A DNA stretch of 64,000 nt. It comes from Calycina herbarum (Eukaryota; Ascomycota; Leotiomycetes; Helotiales; Pezizellaceae). Location: positions 372,001 through 436,000 of the forward strand of contig LLEY01000016.1 of NCBI GenBank assembly GCA_001414485.1, given 5' to 3'. The notes under the pieces are model-generated. The model saw nothing but the letters and a program-made list of their open reading frames with translations, did no database searches and was not told the origin of the DNA. Below are positions 24,301 to 37,176 of the stretch, in pieces. The first letter of the stretch is position 1, and every line of letters begins with the position of its first letter. A program made the translations under genes and the position numbers.

Positions 24301-26326
24301 ATGTTAGTAACCTCTTCTACTCTAAAAACTACTCTACTAAAGCTAACTATAGCCTCCTTAGTTACGCTAGTTACTACTCTCTATAAGAAAGTGAAACTTC
24401 TAATTCTAAAGCTGTTTAATAGCTTACCTAAGAAACTAGCTAAGTTTTTAATAAAAGCTTCTCTCTACTTAAACTTTTATTATACTTAGTTTAAAAATAA
24501 AACTAACTAGGTTATATAGTTATCTACTCGTCTCGAAGAGGCAGCTTATAACTAGTTAGAACTATATCTAGAGGACTACTAGGTAAATAAAACAACTAAG
24601 GGAAAAGTCTCTTTTTAAATATCTAAGAAGATAAGAGATTTATTTAAGAATGTTTAAGAGTTTAAGAATAGAATTAACTAAGCTTTTAAGAATATTAATA
24701 TAAAGAAAAAAGCAGTTAAAGCTTTATATATACTTAAGTAAAAGGGTTTAGCTACTAAATATATCTTATAATTTTAATAATACTCTATATAAATAGGATA
24801 GAATAATAAGACGTTATATAAACAATTCTATCGTAGACTTAAGAATAATATTAAGAATAAACTCGCTTAAGAAGATTTTCTAGACACGCTAAATAAATTA
24901 ATAAATAATATAATCAAAATCGATAACCGTATCTATAAAAGGAATCTAGAGAAGAAAGGAAGTTATAGTTATCGATATAGAAAGAGTAGACGAAAAGATT
25001 ATAGAGATCCTATAGAAATCAACGCTACTTAGAAATTATAGGTTCTATAAAAGGAATCTAAGAAAGAAAACTTCTAAAAGAGAGAACTATTCTAGAAAGA
25101 AAGAAATCGCTAGTATAAGTAGAATTTATATTACTTATATAGTCTACCTAGCTATAGAGTAAACGAGTATACTAAGAAAAAGGACTTAAAAGAGAAAAAG
25201 TAAGTTAATACTATAGTCTAAAAAGAAGTAGCTTTACTTAATAAAATTAAACTTATAGATTTAGAACTTAAAGCTAGAGGATATAGAATATAAGTTAAAG
25301 ATAATAAGGAAAGAGGTATTTAAGACACCGATAGTAATAGAAATCTACCTCTTAAGAAATACTATAATATAATAGATATCTTAGATACAGCGGTAGACGC
25401 TATATATTTATAGTCTAAAGTAGGAAATACGTCGCCTATTTAAGTAGAATATAAATCACTACTTTTAACTAGTTCTTTAGAGTTATTAGACTTATTATCT
25501 AGTTTAGAAGAAGAAGTTCAAGATATAGGTCCTAGTATAGAAGAAACCTAGGCGTTTACTAGAACATTTAAGTAAGAGAATCGCTAGGTATATATAGACA
25601 ACTAGAAACTAGACTTCTAAAGCCCTTATTTAATATAAGAAGTTAATCTAACTCTCTTAACAATATATACTATTAAAGGAGAAGACTATAAGATAATAAC
25701 TTTAGTTAGCCTAATTACTAGTAGAGAAACTATTAAAGGAAAAGAACTCGAGCATAGTTAATAACAAGCTAAAAGACCTAGTTATTCTAAAGTAGAAGAC
25801 GTATAGAGAGTCTACAACGTTTAAAAAAAGACTAGCTTATAGTTGTAGCAAGTCTTAAACAGATTCTAAGGAAGGATTAAGACAGCTTTTCTTAGAATAG
25901 TACTTAAAAAGTATATACTAGAGGAATTCGCTTATTATATTATAGTTACGTTAATCGAAAATAATAGAATAATATTTAGAAAGTATAGTTTATCTAAACT
26001 ATTTAGTATACTCTTCTAAGAACGATAGGAATTCAACATAACTAAATAGGTAGAATTAGAACTAGAAGAATGTTATTTCCTATTTATAAGAGAATTATAG
26101 TTTCTAGAGATAATATAAGAAATAACTATATATTAGATTAGATATATACTAAGCACTACTACTAATTAGATATTAGAAAAACGGTTTAAGAGAACCTTAT
26201 CTAAATCTAATAGAATAGTAAAATATTATTAGATATACGAAGTAGCTTCGTCTAATAAAGACAGAGTAGTATTTTTTCCTTAGTCTTAAATAGGAGTAGT
26301 TAAGGAAAAGAATATAAGAGACTATA
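24301..26326 (+). pseudogene. gag and start of pol, chromovirus copy 2
   Basis: An ATG at 24301 opens a 62-codon stretch (to 24489) before the first stop. It is homologous to gag of copy 1 (shared FNSLPKKLAKFLIKASLYL). A damaged knuckle lies near 25115-25170. The frame is interrupted by the copia insertion after the target copy TATTT (26327-26331). Confidence 0.75.
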
Positions 26327-26331
26327 TATTT

Positions 26332-26480
26332 TGTTAGTATAACTTGGTAGCTAATAGTATAATATAAAAAGAGTATATTATCGTTCGTATATATAAAGCA
26401 AAGTTAGCTGCTCTAACTACTTAAATAGACCTTAAGCGAGAAGGTCACGTGGAGTGCTATTTACTCTGATTATACCGACA
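26332..26480 (-). repeat. 3' LTR of the inner copia (149 bp)
   Basis: Matches 32164-32312, TGTTRGTAT..ATACCGACA. About eight positions differ, all transitions. Confidence 0.9.
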
Positions 26481-26639
26481 CTAGCACTTCTTCAAAACGG
26501 TGGAAGTTACTGCCTAAAAATTATCAAAATCTCTTATCTCGTCTAGCTAATTATAGCCCTCTATTCTATGCCCTCGACTAATAAGAGCGTTCTATTCAGA
26601 GGTCTTATCATCTCTTATTCTATTCCACCCACTCTATAA

Positions 26640-29600
26640 GCTTAATATATAGCTTACTAGTATCGATTAGCTTTTGTAGAGCGTTGTAACAATCCTTCTT
26701 AGTTATAGTATTCGCTAGATTACTCTTACTATCGATCTACTTAATTTCGTCGGTCTCTCTTAACTTATATACTTCTCGTAAGTATATAACGTTAATTATT
26801 AAGCGCTTCTCCTTAGTGGTGCCTAATTTAGCTATACATTCGTAAATAGACTTTGAATCAGTATATATAATAAGCAGGATCTTAAAGCCTAAGATGCTTT
26901 CTAAGGTTGATTTAATAGAAGCAGTAGTATTAAATCCAGAGCTTATTATATATAATTCTAAGGCTAAAACGCTATAAGTAACTCTTTTACACTTAGTAGA
27001 AGACTAATATAAAATATTAGTATTATCACCCTTGTTTATAAGTACTATAACGTATCTAATTTATAACGATAAGTCCTTATTATTTATAAAAGAGCTATCT
27101 ATAAAGGCGTATAATTTAAGCGAGTTTTAGTCTAATTTAACGTATTTAAGCCCTCTTATAACATTGTCGATTTACTATTGAGTTCGCTTATTAAGAAGGC
27201 TAATATCGACTTCTTATAGATTAGTTATCTAGGCAGTATATAACAAATCGAATACTGCTTCTAGCTAGGATACTGTTGCTAAATATACTCTACGAGTATA
27301 CTAAGCAACATATTAATCCTTAGTAGATACTATACGAGAAGTGCCTTTAGTATTAGATATCTCCGCTAGTACCTTTTATACTAATTTTAAGTGCTTTATA
27401 TAATCCTAGGTAAGCGTAAATAAGCTATCTATATACTTACTAATTAGCCCTCTATTAAACTAGATTAGATAGGTAATAGTAAGTTCTTATCTATCTTTTA
27501 ATATAAATCCAGCTTCTTTAATAGCACTTTCTTCCTTAGCTGCAAAAGCATCGTTTATAAGTATAAGAGTATTATCTATTTAAAGTCCTACTACTCTAAA
27601 AGGTCTATCTAATCGTTTAGTATATAAAAGATAGAGGTTGAAAGTAGATTGTTCTATTATAAGCTTCGTAGTATAGTGTTTATAGTACGTTGCGAACCAG
27701 TGGTTTCCAGCTTCTAGAATACTATATAATAGCTTAATAACTTTAAAGAATATATCCTTCTACTATAGATATCCCTTTAGTAGGCGTACGAAGAACTTTC
27801 GATTTAGTTCCGTAAGTAACTAGGTATATACTTGTGTAATATCCCGAATATAAACTCGTAAATCCGGGTATACTACTATAAGTATAAGAATAATTCTTTA
27901 GCTTACTCTTTAGATAGTAGAGGCCTAGGTAAGGACTAAGGACTTTCTATTATTATTATATACTTAGATAACTAGTCTTAACTTTATAAAAGCAAGTGCT
28001 ATGCTCTTAAATTTGATATTATCTATAAACCGTGATCTAAAGATTCTAGCGTTAGAAGGCAGGTTATCCTAGGTAACGATCTTAAAGACGCCTTAATCAG
28101 TTAATCTACTAACTTCCTTCTAGCGTGATTCCACGTATATTATACTATTAGTAGCTATAAATACTTTAATATCATATTCTTTCTTAAAAGACGAAAGGAA
28201 AGTCTCGATATCTTCGATAGTAACGTGGTCCTTAGTATTATTAATAAAAGTATCTATCTCTTAGAATAAGATCTCGAAAGGCTTATTTTATAGTCTTAGG
28301 TGCTTTCGTAGTCTTCCTCGTCTACGCTTCTAGACTAGTTCTATTGTCGATTCTAAAGGATCGGTAAGGTTATCTTGTTATTAGACTTATAACTAGTGAA
28401 GTTAGTATCGAGTTCGTAGGTGGGATCGAGGCTTCTCTTAAGACTTAGTTCCTTAGGATTATAGTGTTATCTCGAACGACGGTGTTGTTCTAGAAATATC
28501 TCTAACCGCCGGTGCTGTTCTAGAGTCTTTAAAGACTTCTTCGAAGTATAGCTTTACTACCGTAGATCTAAATCTTATAGAACTACTTGGTAGTAATACA
28601 ATATAGTCCTTATTTTCGATTTCTTATAATAAAAAGAGGCCGGTCTAGTACTTTTTATACTTACGCTAGACGAGCACTTTAGAGTTTAGTAGTAATTCCT
28701 TAATTCTACTAGGTAAGAGACCGTTCTAGGTGTTAAGAGCATCTGTAATTTGACGCTTTATAAGTAATTTACGTACTTCTTTAGTAGCCTTTATATAGGT
28801 CTCAGATCTCTAAGATATCGATCGTAAGAGGGTATTACTTTTAGCTATTCTAGGATAAGCGCTATATACGAGTAAAGTAGATACTAAACTATCAGATCCT
28901 ACTGTGTCGTTAATAGCTTTAAAAGCTATTTAGAGGACGGAGGCCTTTATAAGACTAGGTTGTTATTCCTAGATAATTAAGTAAATACGGCGAATTAGTC
29001 TATAGTATCGTTCTACTATACTAATAGAGTTGTATACTTCTACTAGTACAGTTTTAACCTTAATTCCCATCGAACTAGCGTATCTCTTGAATTCCTTTAT
29101 AATAAAGTTCTTTCCAGCGTCTATAGTAATATAATCGGGAGGTCCTAGATAAGTGTTAATCTAGTACTTTTAAAAGGTTTCCTAGGCACTCTTTATACTT
29201 ATATCTAGTAGGAAGTCTCCGGATTAATATCGAGTTCCTTAGTCTATAATATATAATACTAGCTTTTCTTCTAAAAAGAAGACATCTATGATTATATTAT
29301 AATTAAACTTAATATCGTTGTAAAGTATAAATTTAAATCGACCGAGTGACTTTCCGTGCTTTTAGTAATACTTATAGTATTTAGTAAGATGTTATAGAAT
29401 GCCTTACTCGACGTCGTAACCGGCACGCTCGAGTACACGCTATAAGCGTAGTATAGATAGGTGACCAAAGCGCTTATAAAGGCGTCTAATATCGACATCT
29501 GTAAGGTAACATAGGGATTCTTATACGAGGTTATATACAGCCTTATTCTAGAGTAGAAAGGGGTGTCCGAATCGTTGTATAATTCTAAAACGTTCTACTT

Positions 29601-31647
29601 CCTAACCCTTTCTGTTTTCCTAAACAAGGACGTTCTAGAGGTTATTAAGCGAGACGTGTAGACGGTCTATATTGTTAATATATATAATAAATAGTGTATC
29701 TAAGTATATAACATAGAATTCTACACAGCCGATCGGTACACTAATTATAATCGCTCCTAAGGAGGTAGTATAACCTTTATCAAATTATATACTAATCTAG
29801 CTCTTAGTACTTTCGTTAATAGAGATATTCTAGACGTGCTTAGCATATACTAGGTATTGCTCGTATCCTATACTTAACTTCCCTCCTACGCCGGTATCGA
29901 TTATAACTCTAAAGAAGTGATCTCGTACGTACTTCTTAGCTATAGATATAAATACTTCTTCTGTAAATTCATAGGACGTAGTATCTAGTATTAGTAGTAG
30001 AATAAATCTACTAAAAGCGTGATTTTATACTAAGTTTATTAAACTAGCTATAAGGGTCTAGGCACTCGAATTGTCGATATATCCGACAGAAGTAATTAAG
30101 TAGTAGATAACCTCGTAGTAGATAACGTTACTATCCGAACCACTTCCACCATCTTCTATTACTATCGTCTAAAGTGTTTTAGCTATATCTTCTTCTTCTA
30201 TATATTCGACATTAGTAATATAAGTATAGTAGATCTTCTTAACAAAGCTACTATCCTTTCTACGGAAGTTGGTTCTGTTATTCTTTTACTATTTAGCAAA
30301 GTAACGATCCTGCTCTTCTTAAGTATAGTTCTAGGATCGGTGGCCCTCCTTTCTACATATATAACACTTATTACTCTTGCCTTTATACTAGTGGCTATAA
30401 GAATTACTGGAATTGTTATACTTATAGAAGTGACGATCGGTTATCAAAGTTTCGGCATTTAAGGCATCGTAGCTTACTTTGTAATTGTGAATAGAGCTTC
30501 TTAAAAGAGTAATAGTGCTTTGAAGTAACGAGTTCTACGGTAAGGTCGAGTATACACTTCGGCATTCTAGTGCTTCCTCGTATATAATAAGCAGCTTATT
30601 AGCTAATTGTCTATTGCTTTGCATATCCTTAGGAAGTCTATAGCGAAGTTCTTCTAATTTAGATAGCATCTCCTTAAAGTACTAGCTAGGTGTCTTTTCC
30701 GAATATTCTAGCTTAGCTTTAGTTTGTAAGAATGTGATACGATTCTACTCAGAGGATTAACCTCTAGAGTATAGCTTATCCTCAAAGTATAATTGGATAG
30801 CAGTAGAAAGAACTTCGTACGATTGATCTATTCCTTCCTTAAAGACGCTGGTGTAAAAGTGGTTCGATGCCTAACCCTTGAGCATAATTAGGAAGGCAAG
30901 GTTATATACTAAGGGTGATATACTACAACGATTGCACATTTCCTTGAATATACGCGACTTAAGCTTGAAGTTGTCTCCCTTACTGCCATACTTTTGTTCG
31001 TCCGAGTATAACTTCATAAGGTTACTAAGTACAAAAGCCGGGTTGCCTATCTAGCTATTTTGGTTGCTAGGATAGCTAGTTTAGTTGTAGCTTGTAAGAG
31101 CCGCCGGCTGGTTTGTAAGAGCGTTCTAGGTTGTAGAAGCTACTGGTGGATCTGTAAGAGCGTTCTAGGTTGTAAAAACTGCTAGTAGTGTTGCAGGGAT
31201 AGGAATATTAGCTGCAACTACTGTATTAGAAGAGTTCTAGTATCCTGGAAGAAGCTTAGGAAATCGGTCAGGGTGTTCTTCAAGATACTTGTATCTCACA
31301 GCCATCTCTTTAGATTAAGTCTCTGATTTATACACTTGATCTCTCAACTCCTGCATTGTCTATTTAGGCTTTACAAGCTCTTAAGCCGTGTTATAAAGTG
31401 TCTTTGACATAACAGCCTTATGTCCATCTGTCTCTACCTACACGCCTCTATTACGTAGTAGCTTACGCATCTTAATAAGGGTGGTTCGAGCCGTATTTGC
31501 GAATTTTGGTTCGGGCCATTCCTTAAAATCCATACGATATATCTCCTATAAGTAGTCGTCATATATATCATCAACATCGTATTCCTCTAACTTTGTATTT
31601 ATATAGGCCGTGGCTTCCTTATCCTTAGCCAGCTGTGGTAGTGCCAT
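26640..31647 (-). pseudogene. RIP-inactivated gag-pol of the inner copia
   Basis: The frame from ATG 31647 stays readable over long blocks (MALPQLAKDKEA at the start) with TAG/TAA interruptions. Its knuckle keeps C-x2-C-x4-H, but the final Cys reads Tyr. The reverse-transcriptase stretch IDNTL has lost the second Asp. The RNase H/C-terminal block reads YTDSKSIYECIAK and then DSKSNLANTITK, typical of fungal copia ends. Damage is milder in gag than in pol. Confidence 0.8.
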
Positions 31648-32163
31648 AGTGTTAAGGGGGTTCTGGTGTTGTTAGGTGAATAGACGTGTGTTGTTTTTAG
31701 TACTTGTAAGTCACTAAAACCGGGTAAATTGTCTTATTGTTTTGGTACTTTTATGAGTCACCAAAATCGGGTGAATTGTCTTTGCAGGTGGTATTGCAAG
31801 TTAGAGAGGTTGCAAGGTCGTAAGGGTGTTGTAATTCAAAGAGGTTACAAGGTTGTTGTTGTTGTTGCTGTTGTACTATAAGTCCTAGAGTTTGCAGTAG
31901 AAGTAGGGTGGTATTGTAAGTCGAAGAGGTTATAAGGTTGTAAGGTTGTATTATAAGTCGAAGAGGTTGCAAGGTTGTTGTAACTATACTACAAGTCCAA
32001 GAGTTTACAGTAGTATTGTCGAGGGTGTAACCAGTAGAAGGAGTCTCTGTTTGACGAGAGGAGTCTACTTTGCACAACTACTTAACTATACGTAAGCTTA
32101 CGATTCCGAGAACCGCGATACGTATAGTCAGTTTTTCTGATCTACGCGCGCGACACTGATCAG

Positions 32164-32312
32164 TGTTGGTATAACTTGGTGGCTAATAGCATAATGCAAA
32201 AAGAGTATATTATCGTTCGTATATACAGAGCAAAGTTAGCTGCTCCAACTACTTAAATAGACCTTAAGCGAGAAGGTCACGTGGAGTGCTATTCACTCTG
32301 ATTATACCGACA
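32164..32312 (-). repeat. 5' LTR of the inner copia (149 bp)
   Basis: Partner of 26332-26480. It is preceded inside the element by ctgatcag and the GC-rich stretch acgcgcgcgaca (32144-32163). Confidence 0.9.
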
Positions 32313-32389
32313 TATTTAGAGTTTATTATATAAAATCAGAGATATATACTACTTTAGAAGAGAAGTAGTTAGTAGTAACTATAGAAATA

Positions 32390-35300
32390 TAAGAGAAAAA
32401 GTTATAAGTTATAATTAACTTAGGAGTAATAGATAACTTTATTTCTCTAACAGCTTTAGGAAAGCTAAACGTTCTAATCAAAGAGATAAGACTATATCGA
32501 TTAAGAGTAGTTAATAGAATAGACGTTATATATTAAAATAGGATTATTAATTAGTAAACTATTCTAATAAAAATTAATATTAAAGAATACTACTTAGATA
32601 TATAATTCGATATTATTAAAATAGGAAGTAAGGAAGTAATACTTAGTATGCTATAGATTTAAGAATATAATCTAGAAATCAACTAGAAAGCTAGGAAGAT
32701 AACTTTTAGTTAATACAAATATAAGAGTTTATGTTTATAACTTTAAAGCTAGAACGAGGTTAGTACTACCTCTTCTAAAGTACTAAGACACCTTACCTAG
32801 GGTCCTCTATAAGTTAGTAAGAAAGCTAATAATAAAATACCTATATAGTACAGAGAATTTAAAGCTTTGTTTAAAAACCTAGAAGACTTATAAGCTTTAC
32901 TAGAACATTACTTATAGGATTATAAGATTAAATTAAAAAAGGGTTATTATCTCTTAAAGTAAAAGCTTCGGTTATATAACTAGAAAAGCCTATAGAGAAT
33001 AGAGAGTTATATAAAGAAAGGTATTAAGAAGGGATATATTAGAAGATCTAAGTTACTAATTACCTTAAATATACTTATTATTAAGAAGAAGGACGACCTA
33101 GATAAGAGAGTATATATTAATTACTAAGAAGTAAATCACGCTACAGTTAAGGACGCTTACCTACTACTACCTAGCTAATACTTATAAGATAAGTTAAGCA
33201 AGGTAGTACGATTTACGAAACTAGATTAATAAAACGCCTATAGACTTATATAAATAAAAGTCAAAGACAAATAAAAGACAGTATTTACTTTACTATTAAG
33301 CTTTTACAAATATATAGTTATATTATTTAGACTTTATAATATACTAGCTATATATTAGAGATAAAATAATAACATTTTAAGAGATCTTCTAAGAGTAATA
33401 GTAATCTATTACCTAGATAATATCTTAATCTTCTTAGAAAAAGAAAAAGAATATAAGAGATATATTAAAGAAGTTTTATAACAACTTATAAAAGTAAACT
33501 CTTAGTTAAAACTCTTAAAATATAAGTTTAAAGTAACTTAGACACTTTTTCTAAGATAGGTATTTAGCTTAGAGAAAATAGAAATAGATCTAGCAAAGAT
33601 CTAAGACATCTTAAACTAGAAGTTACTAGAGAATATAAAAGATATATAGTCCTTCTTTAAATTTATAAACTTTTGCTATCTATTTATTTAAGACTATGTA
33701 AAGATTACTAAACTAATATCAACACTAGTTAAGAAAGCTATTAAGTTTATCTAGAATAAATAGATAAAGAACGCTTTTTAGAAAATCAAAGTAAGGTTTA
33801 TAAAAAAACCTATTCTATACGATTTTAATATAGACAAGCTTAGTATAATCAAAACAGACGCCTTAGACATAGTAGTAGGTGTAACTCACCTATAACTAAA
33901 TAATAAAAGGAAACTTATACCTATTATATATTATTCTAAAACCTTTAACCTAGTATAATAAAACTATAGTATCTTTAATAAAGAATTACTTACTATAGTA
34001 TTAGCTTTAGAACACTAGAGAATTTATTTATAGCTAGTAAAACACTAAGTTATAATCTTATCTAACTATAAGAACCTTAGAACGTTTATAATAACTAAGG
34101 AACTTATAACTAAGTATTTAGCTAAATAGTTAGAGATATTAGAAGGATTTAACATCGTTATTTAATATATAAAGAGAATGTTAAATACTTAAGCTAATAC
34201 TCTTAGCTAGAAACCTAGATATAAGGGAAATAAAGAGTATAAGAAGATTATAATCTTAAAAACTCTTAAGAATAGAGACCTAGTATCTACTATATATAAA
34301 ATAGTAGTAATAAACGATATCTAGATAGACAAAATTCAGAATATATACAAAGGTTATAACTAGTACGTAAAAGGGAAACTATAGGTTCCTAGCTCGTATA
34401 TAAGAGAGTTTATATAAGAATACTACGCTACGCCTACTTATAGCTACTAAGGAATTCGTAGAACTCTTTAGTAGATAAGATAATACTACTATGTTAATCG
34501 ATTATCTACGATAGTTAAGGAAGTAATAGTAGAATATAATACCTATACCCGGAACAAGGCTTCCTACTATACTCCTTATAGACAGATAAACACTACTCTA
34601 ATACTATAAATACCTTAGAAATCAATATCTATAGATTTTATTATTAAATTACTAAAATCTAAAGATCTAATAATAAAAGTTAAATATAACACGATCCTAG
34701 TTATTATAGAACAACTTACGAAGTATATAATTCTAATAGTATATATAAAGTTAAGTATAGCTAAGGAATTAGTATTCGCATTCTTTAAAGAAGTAGTCTT
34801 AAGATATAAACTATCTAAAAAGATACTCTTAAATAGAGATAAACTCTTTACCTTAAAATTTTAAATTACTCTTATAAAACAATTAAGTGTAAAAAGGAAG
34901 CTTTCTATAGCTTTTTACTCTTAGATAAATAAAAGAAATAAATATATAAATTAAGTAGTTAAAACATACCTTTATTATTATATAAACTACTAGTAAAACA
35001 ACTAGGTAAAGCTACTACCTTTAGTATAGTTTGCTTATAATAGTTTAGTAATAGAAATAACACTTATTATACTATTCTATACTAATTATAAATATAAATT
35101 ATTAGTATATTAAGAGCCTCTATCTACGACTATTAATAACCAACTTACTCGTGTTTACGTCTTAAGAATTAAGAGCCTATATAAGGAACTTATAAAGAAC
35201 CTATAGTTCGTAGCTAAAAGGAACGTGTACTACTATAACAAACGACGTAGTTAGAAGCTAATACTAAAAGAGAGAGATAAAGTCTACTTAGTATAAAAAA

Positions 35301-35690
35301 ATATTAATATAAAAAGACTAAGTAATAAACTAGACTATAAAAAACTTAGACTATTTAAAATTAAACAAGTTAAGAGACCTTTAAATTATAAATTAGTACT
35401 ACTAAAGATAATAAACATCTATCTAATATTCTATATATTCTTACTCGAACTAGTACTACTAGGAGCACTACTAGCTCTATTTATAGAAATTCAACTAGTT
35501 AATCTAAACGCTAAATACGAAGTTAAAAAGATTCTTAACTATAAGATTATTAGAAGTAAGATTAAATATTTAATTAAATAGTTAGACTACTTATATTTAG
35601 AAAATACTTAGGAACCTAGAAAAAACATTAACTAGTACTTAGAGGAACTTTAGGACTTCTATTATTAAAACCTAGGGTTGCCTATATTAG
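32390..35690 (+). pseudogene. Rest of pol with chromodomain, chromovirus copy 2
   Basis: Continues copy 2 after the copia insertion: protease region near 32.4 kb, reverse transcriptase with YYLDN at 33407-33421, RNase H at about 33.8-34.15 kb, integrase at about 34.4-35.3 kb and a chromodomain-like end at about 35490-35670. It parallels 12.64-15.96 kb of copy 1 almost without length change, apart from RIP transitions. Confidence 0.85.
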
Positions 35691-36269
35691 GTAATTAATA
35701 AGGAAGACCTTAAAGAAACTAGGATTAAGACCTAGGTCGAAAGCAGGGTCGGAAGTAGTAGGGGTAAAGTAGGTGGCTAGCCTAGTAGCCTCCTCTCTCC
35801 TTTCCTTCTCTTCTTTTTCTTTTTCCTTCTTCTCCTTAGCCTTATCTAGCTTCTAAAGAGTGCTAAGTCCTCGACGAAGCATCTGTTATTCTCGCTTGTC
35901 GAGAAGACGTTACTATACTTAAAGATAGAGAACCTTTAATATTACTTTCTACTAAGCTCGAAAGGCCTTTTCTTAGGCCTGATAGGCCGTCTCCTCCTTA
36001 ACCTATAGACAGCGTTTCTACACGTTAAGAGATTCCTATTCAAAAGTTAAGAGTATTCGATTTTACTTCTTAATATTATAAGTTTTACTCTTCCTAGTAT
36101 ACTTAGAACATTTCTTACTCTCGGTAATAGATATACATCGACAACTAGACGTAGAAGTAAGACAGCGAGTATAAAAGAACATTTCAGATCCTACTCGATT
36201 AATATAAAGAGTGTTATTAATACGATTTTGTTTTAGTTTATCTTTTATAGATAGTGTTATTAAAAACAT
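35682..36269 (-). pseudogene. Antisense accessory ORF of chromovirus copy 2
   Basis: Runs from ATG at 36269 to TAG at 35682-35684, 195 codons plus stop, convergent with pol and overlapping its last codons. The first 68 codons are open (to 36063) and include a Cys cluster (CLTSTSSCRC, then KKCSKY). The rest is interrupted by TAA/TAG but keeps a clear pattern: a glutamate/lysine-rich helix, QMLRRGLSTL, KEKKEKEKEEKE, and the ending ATYFTPTTSDPAF..NYLI. It aligns with 15958-16521 of copy 1. Antisense ORFs of this kind are not part of the standard Ty3/gypsy plan. The product is unknown; zinc binding and coiled coil are inferences. Confidence 0.6.
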
Positions 36270-36356
36270 TATAGTAAGAGAAGGCTACTAGCCTTCTAAC
36301 GGTATTTCTTAGGTCGTACTTAAGTATAGAGACACGCTAGGCTAAGAAGGGGATAG

Positions 36357-36795
36357 TGTTATAAATCACGTATAGACATATAATAAGTAAAGACTAGGCA
36401 GCGCCTTAATAGGTTAAGCACTATCGGAAACTCTTATAAACAAAAAGAGGGATCCTTAGACTAGCTAAGCGATCCATGGATTTCTTTACGTAAGAAACAT
36501 CACGTGACTTAGTCGCCTAAGTCGCTTAAGTCGCCTGTCGACTAAAGCGATTAGGGCGAGCGACTAGAGCGATTAGAACGGGAGACTACAGTTCTATATA
36601 AGACTGGCACGTCTGCTATTAGATAGGAGCTTCGTGCTTAACTTTAGTTATTAATCTTATTATCTTATTTAACATCTTTGATATAAGTAACGAGTTCACT
36701 TCTAAGTAAACAACCCGGCATATCTATACTTCTTACCTATATACTAACCTTCGAGACTTAGTCATCTTTGTTTAGTTCGTTTGAGTTTCGTTATA
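36357..36795 (+). repeat. 3' LTR of chromovirus copy 2 (439 bp)
   Basis: Same length as its partner. CACGTGA lies at about 36500-36506. Differences from the 5' copy are transitions. Confidence 0.9.
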
Positions 36796-36800
36796 CCGAG

Positions 36801-37171
36801 GTAATCGGAGCTATTTATATATAAGAGAATAAGCTTAAAAGAAAGATATCTACAATTACTATTAATATAAGAGATACTAGAAGAGGGATTATAAAGACTT
36901 CTATAAAATCTAATAACACTAGATAGCGAATAAAATAAGTTTTAACTCGAAGCTAAATAGCACTCTAGTAGCTAGTAAAGCGTACGAAATTAAAAGCTCT
37001 TAAAACTATTATTATTCTTTATCTAGTAAAAGTGTCTATTATAGAACTATCGTATTATCAACCTTATAACTCCTTTAAAGTACTTAGCTTCTAGACTTAA
37101 GAGTAAATCGTTACTTTAGTTATAATATCTAAGACTTCTCTTAGCTAAAGAGATAGCACGAGCTTAGGAAA
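36801..37171 (+). pseudogene. gag-to-integrase junction of the host copia element
   Basis: A 370-bp segment of the host copia between the chromovirus and the 2.6-kb element. It carries the damaged zinc knuckle and a protease-like stretch (KSVYYRTIVLST), in frame order with 22930-23827 before it and 39782 after it. Confidence 0.6.
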
Positions 37172-37176
37172 GTAGG

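Larger units (their letters stand above)
26332..32312 (-). mobile_element. Ty1/copia retrotransposon inside chromovirus copy 2 (5981 bp)
   Basis: LTRs of 149 bp (26332-26480 and 32164-32312) are flanked by TATTT (26327-26331 and 32313-32317). On the minus strand, gag opens with an ATG at 31647. A zinc knuckle lies at about 30366-30326, integrase at about 29.9-28.9 kb, reverse transcriptase at about 28.3-27.4 kb (catalytic stretch read IDNTL near 27586-27566) and RNase H at about 27.1-26.65 kb. Integrase before reverse transcriptase makes it Ty1/copia. It is the innermost and so youngest layer here. Confidence 0.9.
23828..36795 (+). mobile_element. Ty3/gypsy chromovirus, copy 2, carrying a copia insertion
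   Basis: LTRs of 439 bp (23828-24266 and 36357-36795) are flanked by CCGAG (23823-23827 and 36796-36800). The interior is homologous to chromovirus copy 1: gag ATG at 24301, YYLDN at 33407-33421, integrase around 34.4-35.3 kb, chromodomain around 35490-35670. A copia element at 26332-32312 splits it. Without that element it is about 7.0 kb. The LTRs match those of copy 1 closely in the last 210 bp but poorly in most of U3, so the two belong to sister subfamilies. Confidence 0.92.

Noticed and set aside
31751..32077. 108-codon minus-strand frame rich in Gln, Thr and Leu
   Set aside because: It lies in the leader of the inner copia between the 5' LTR and gag and is built from near-repeats of a 35-bp unit; no gag motif or plausible product.
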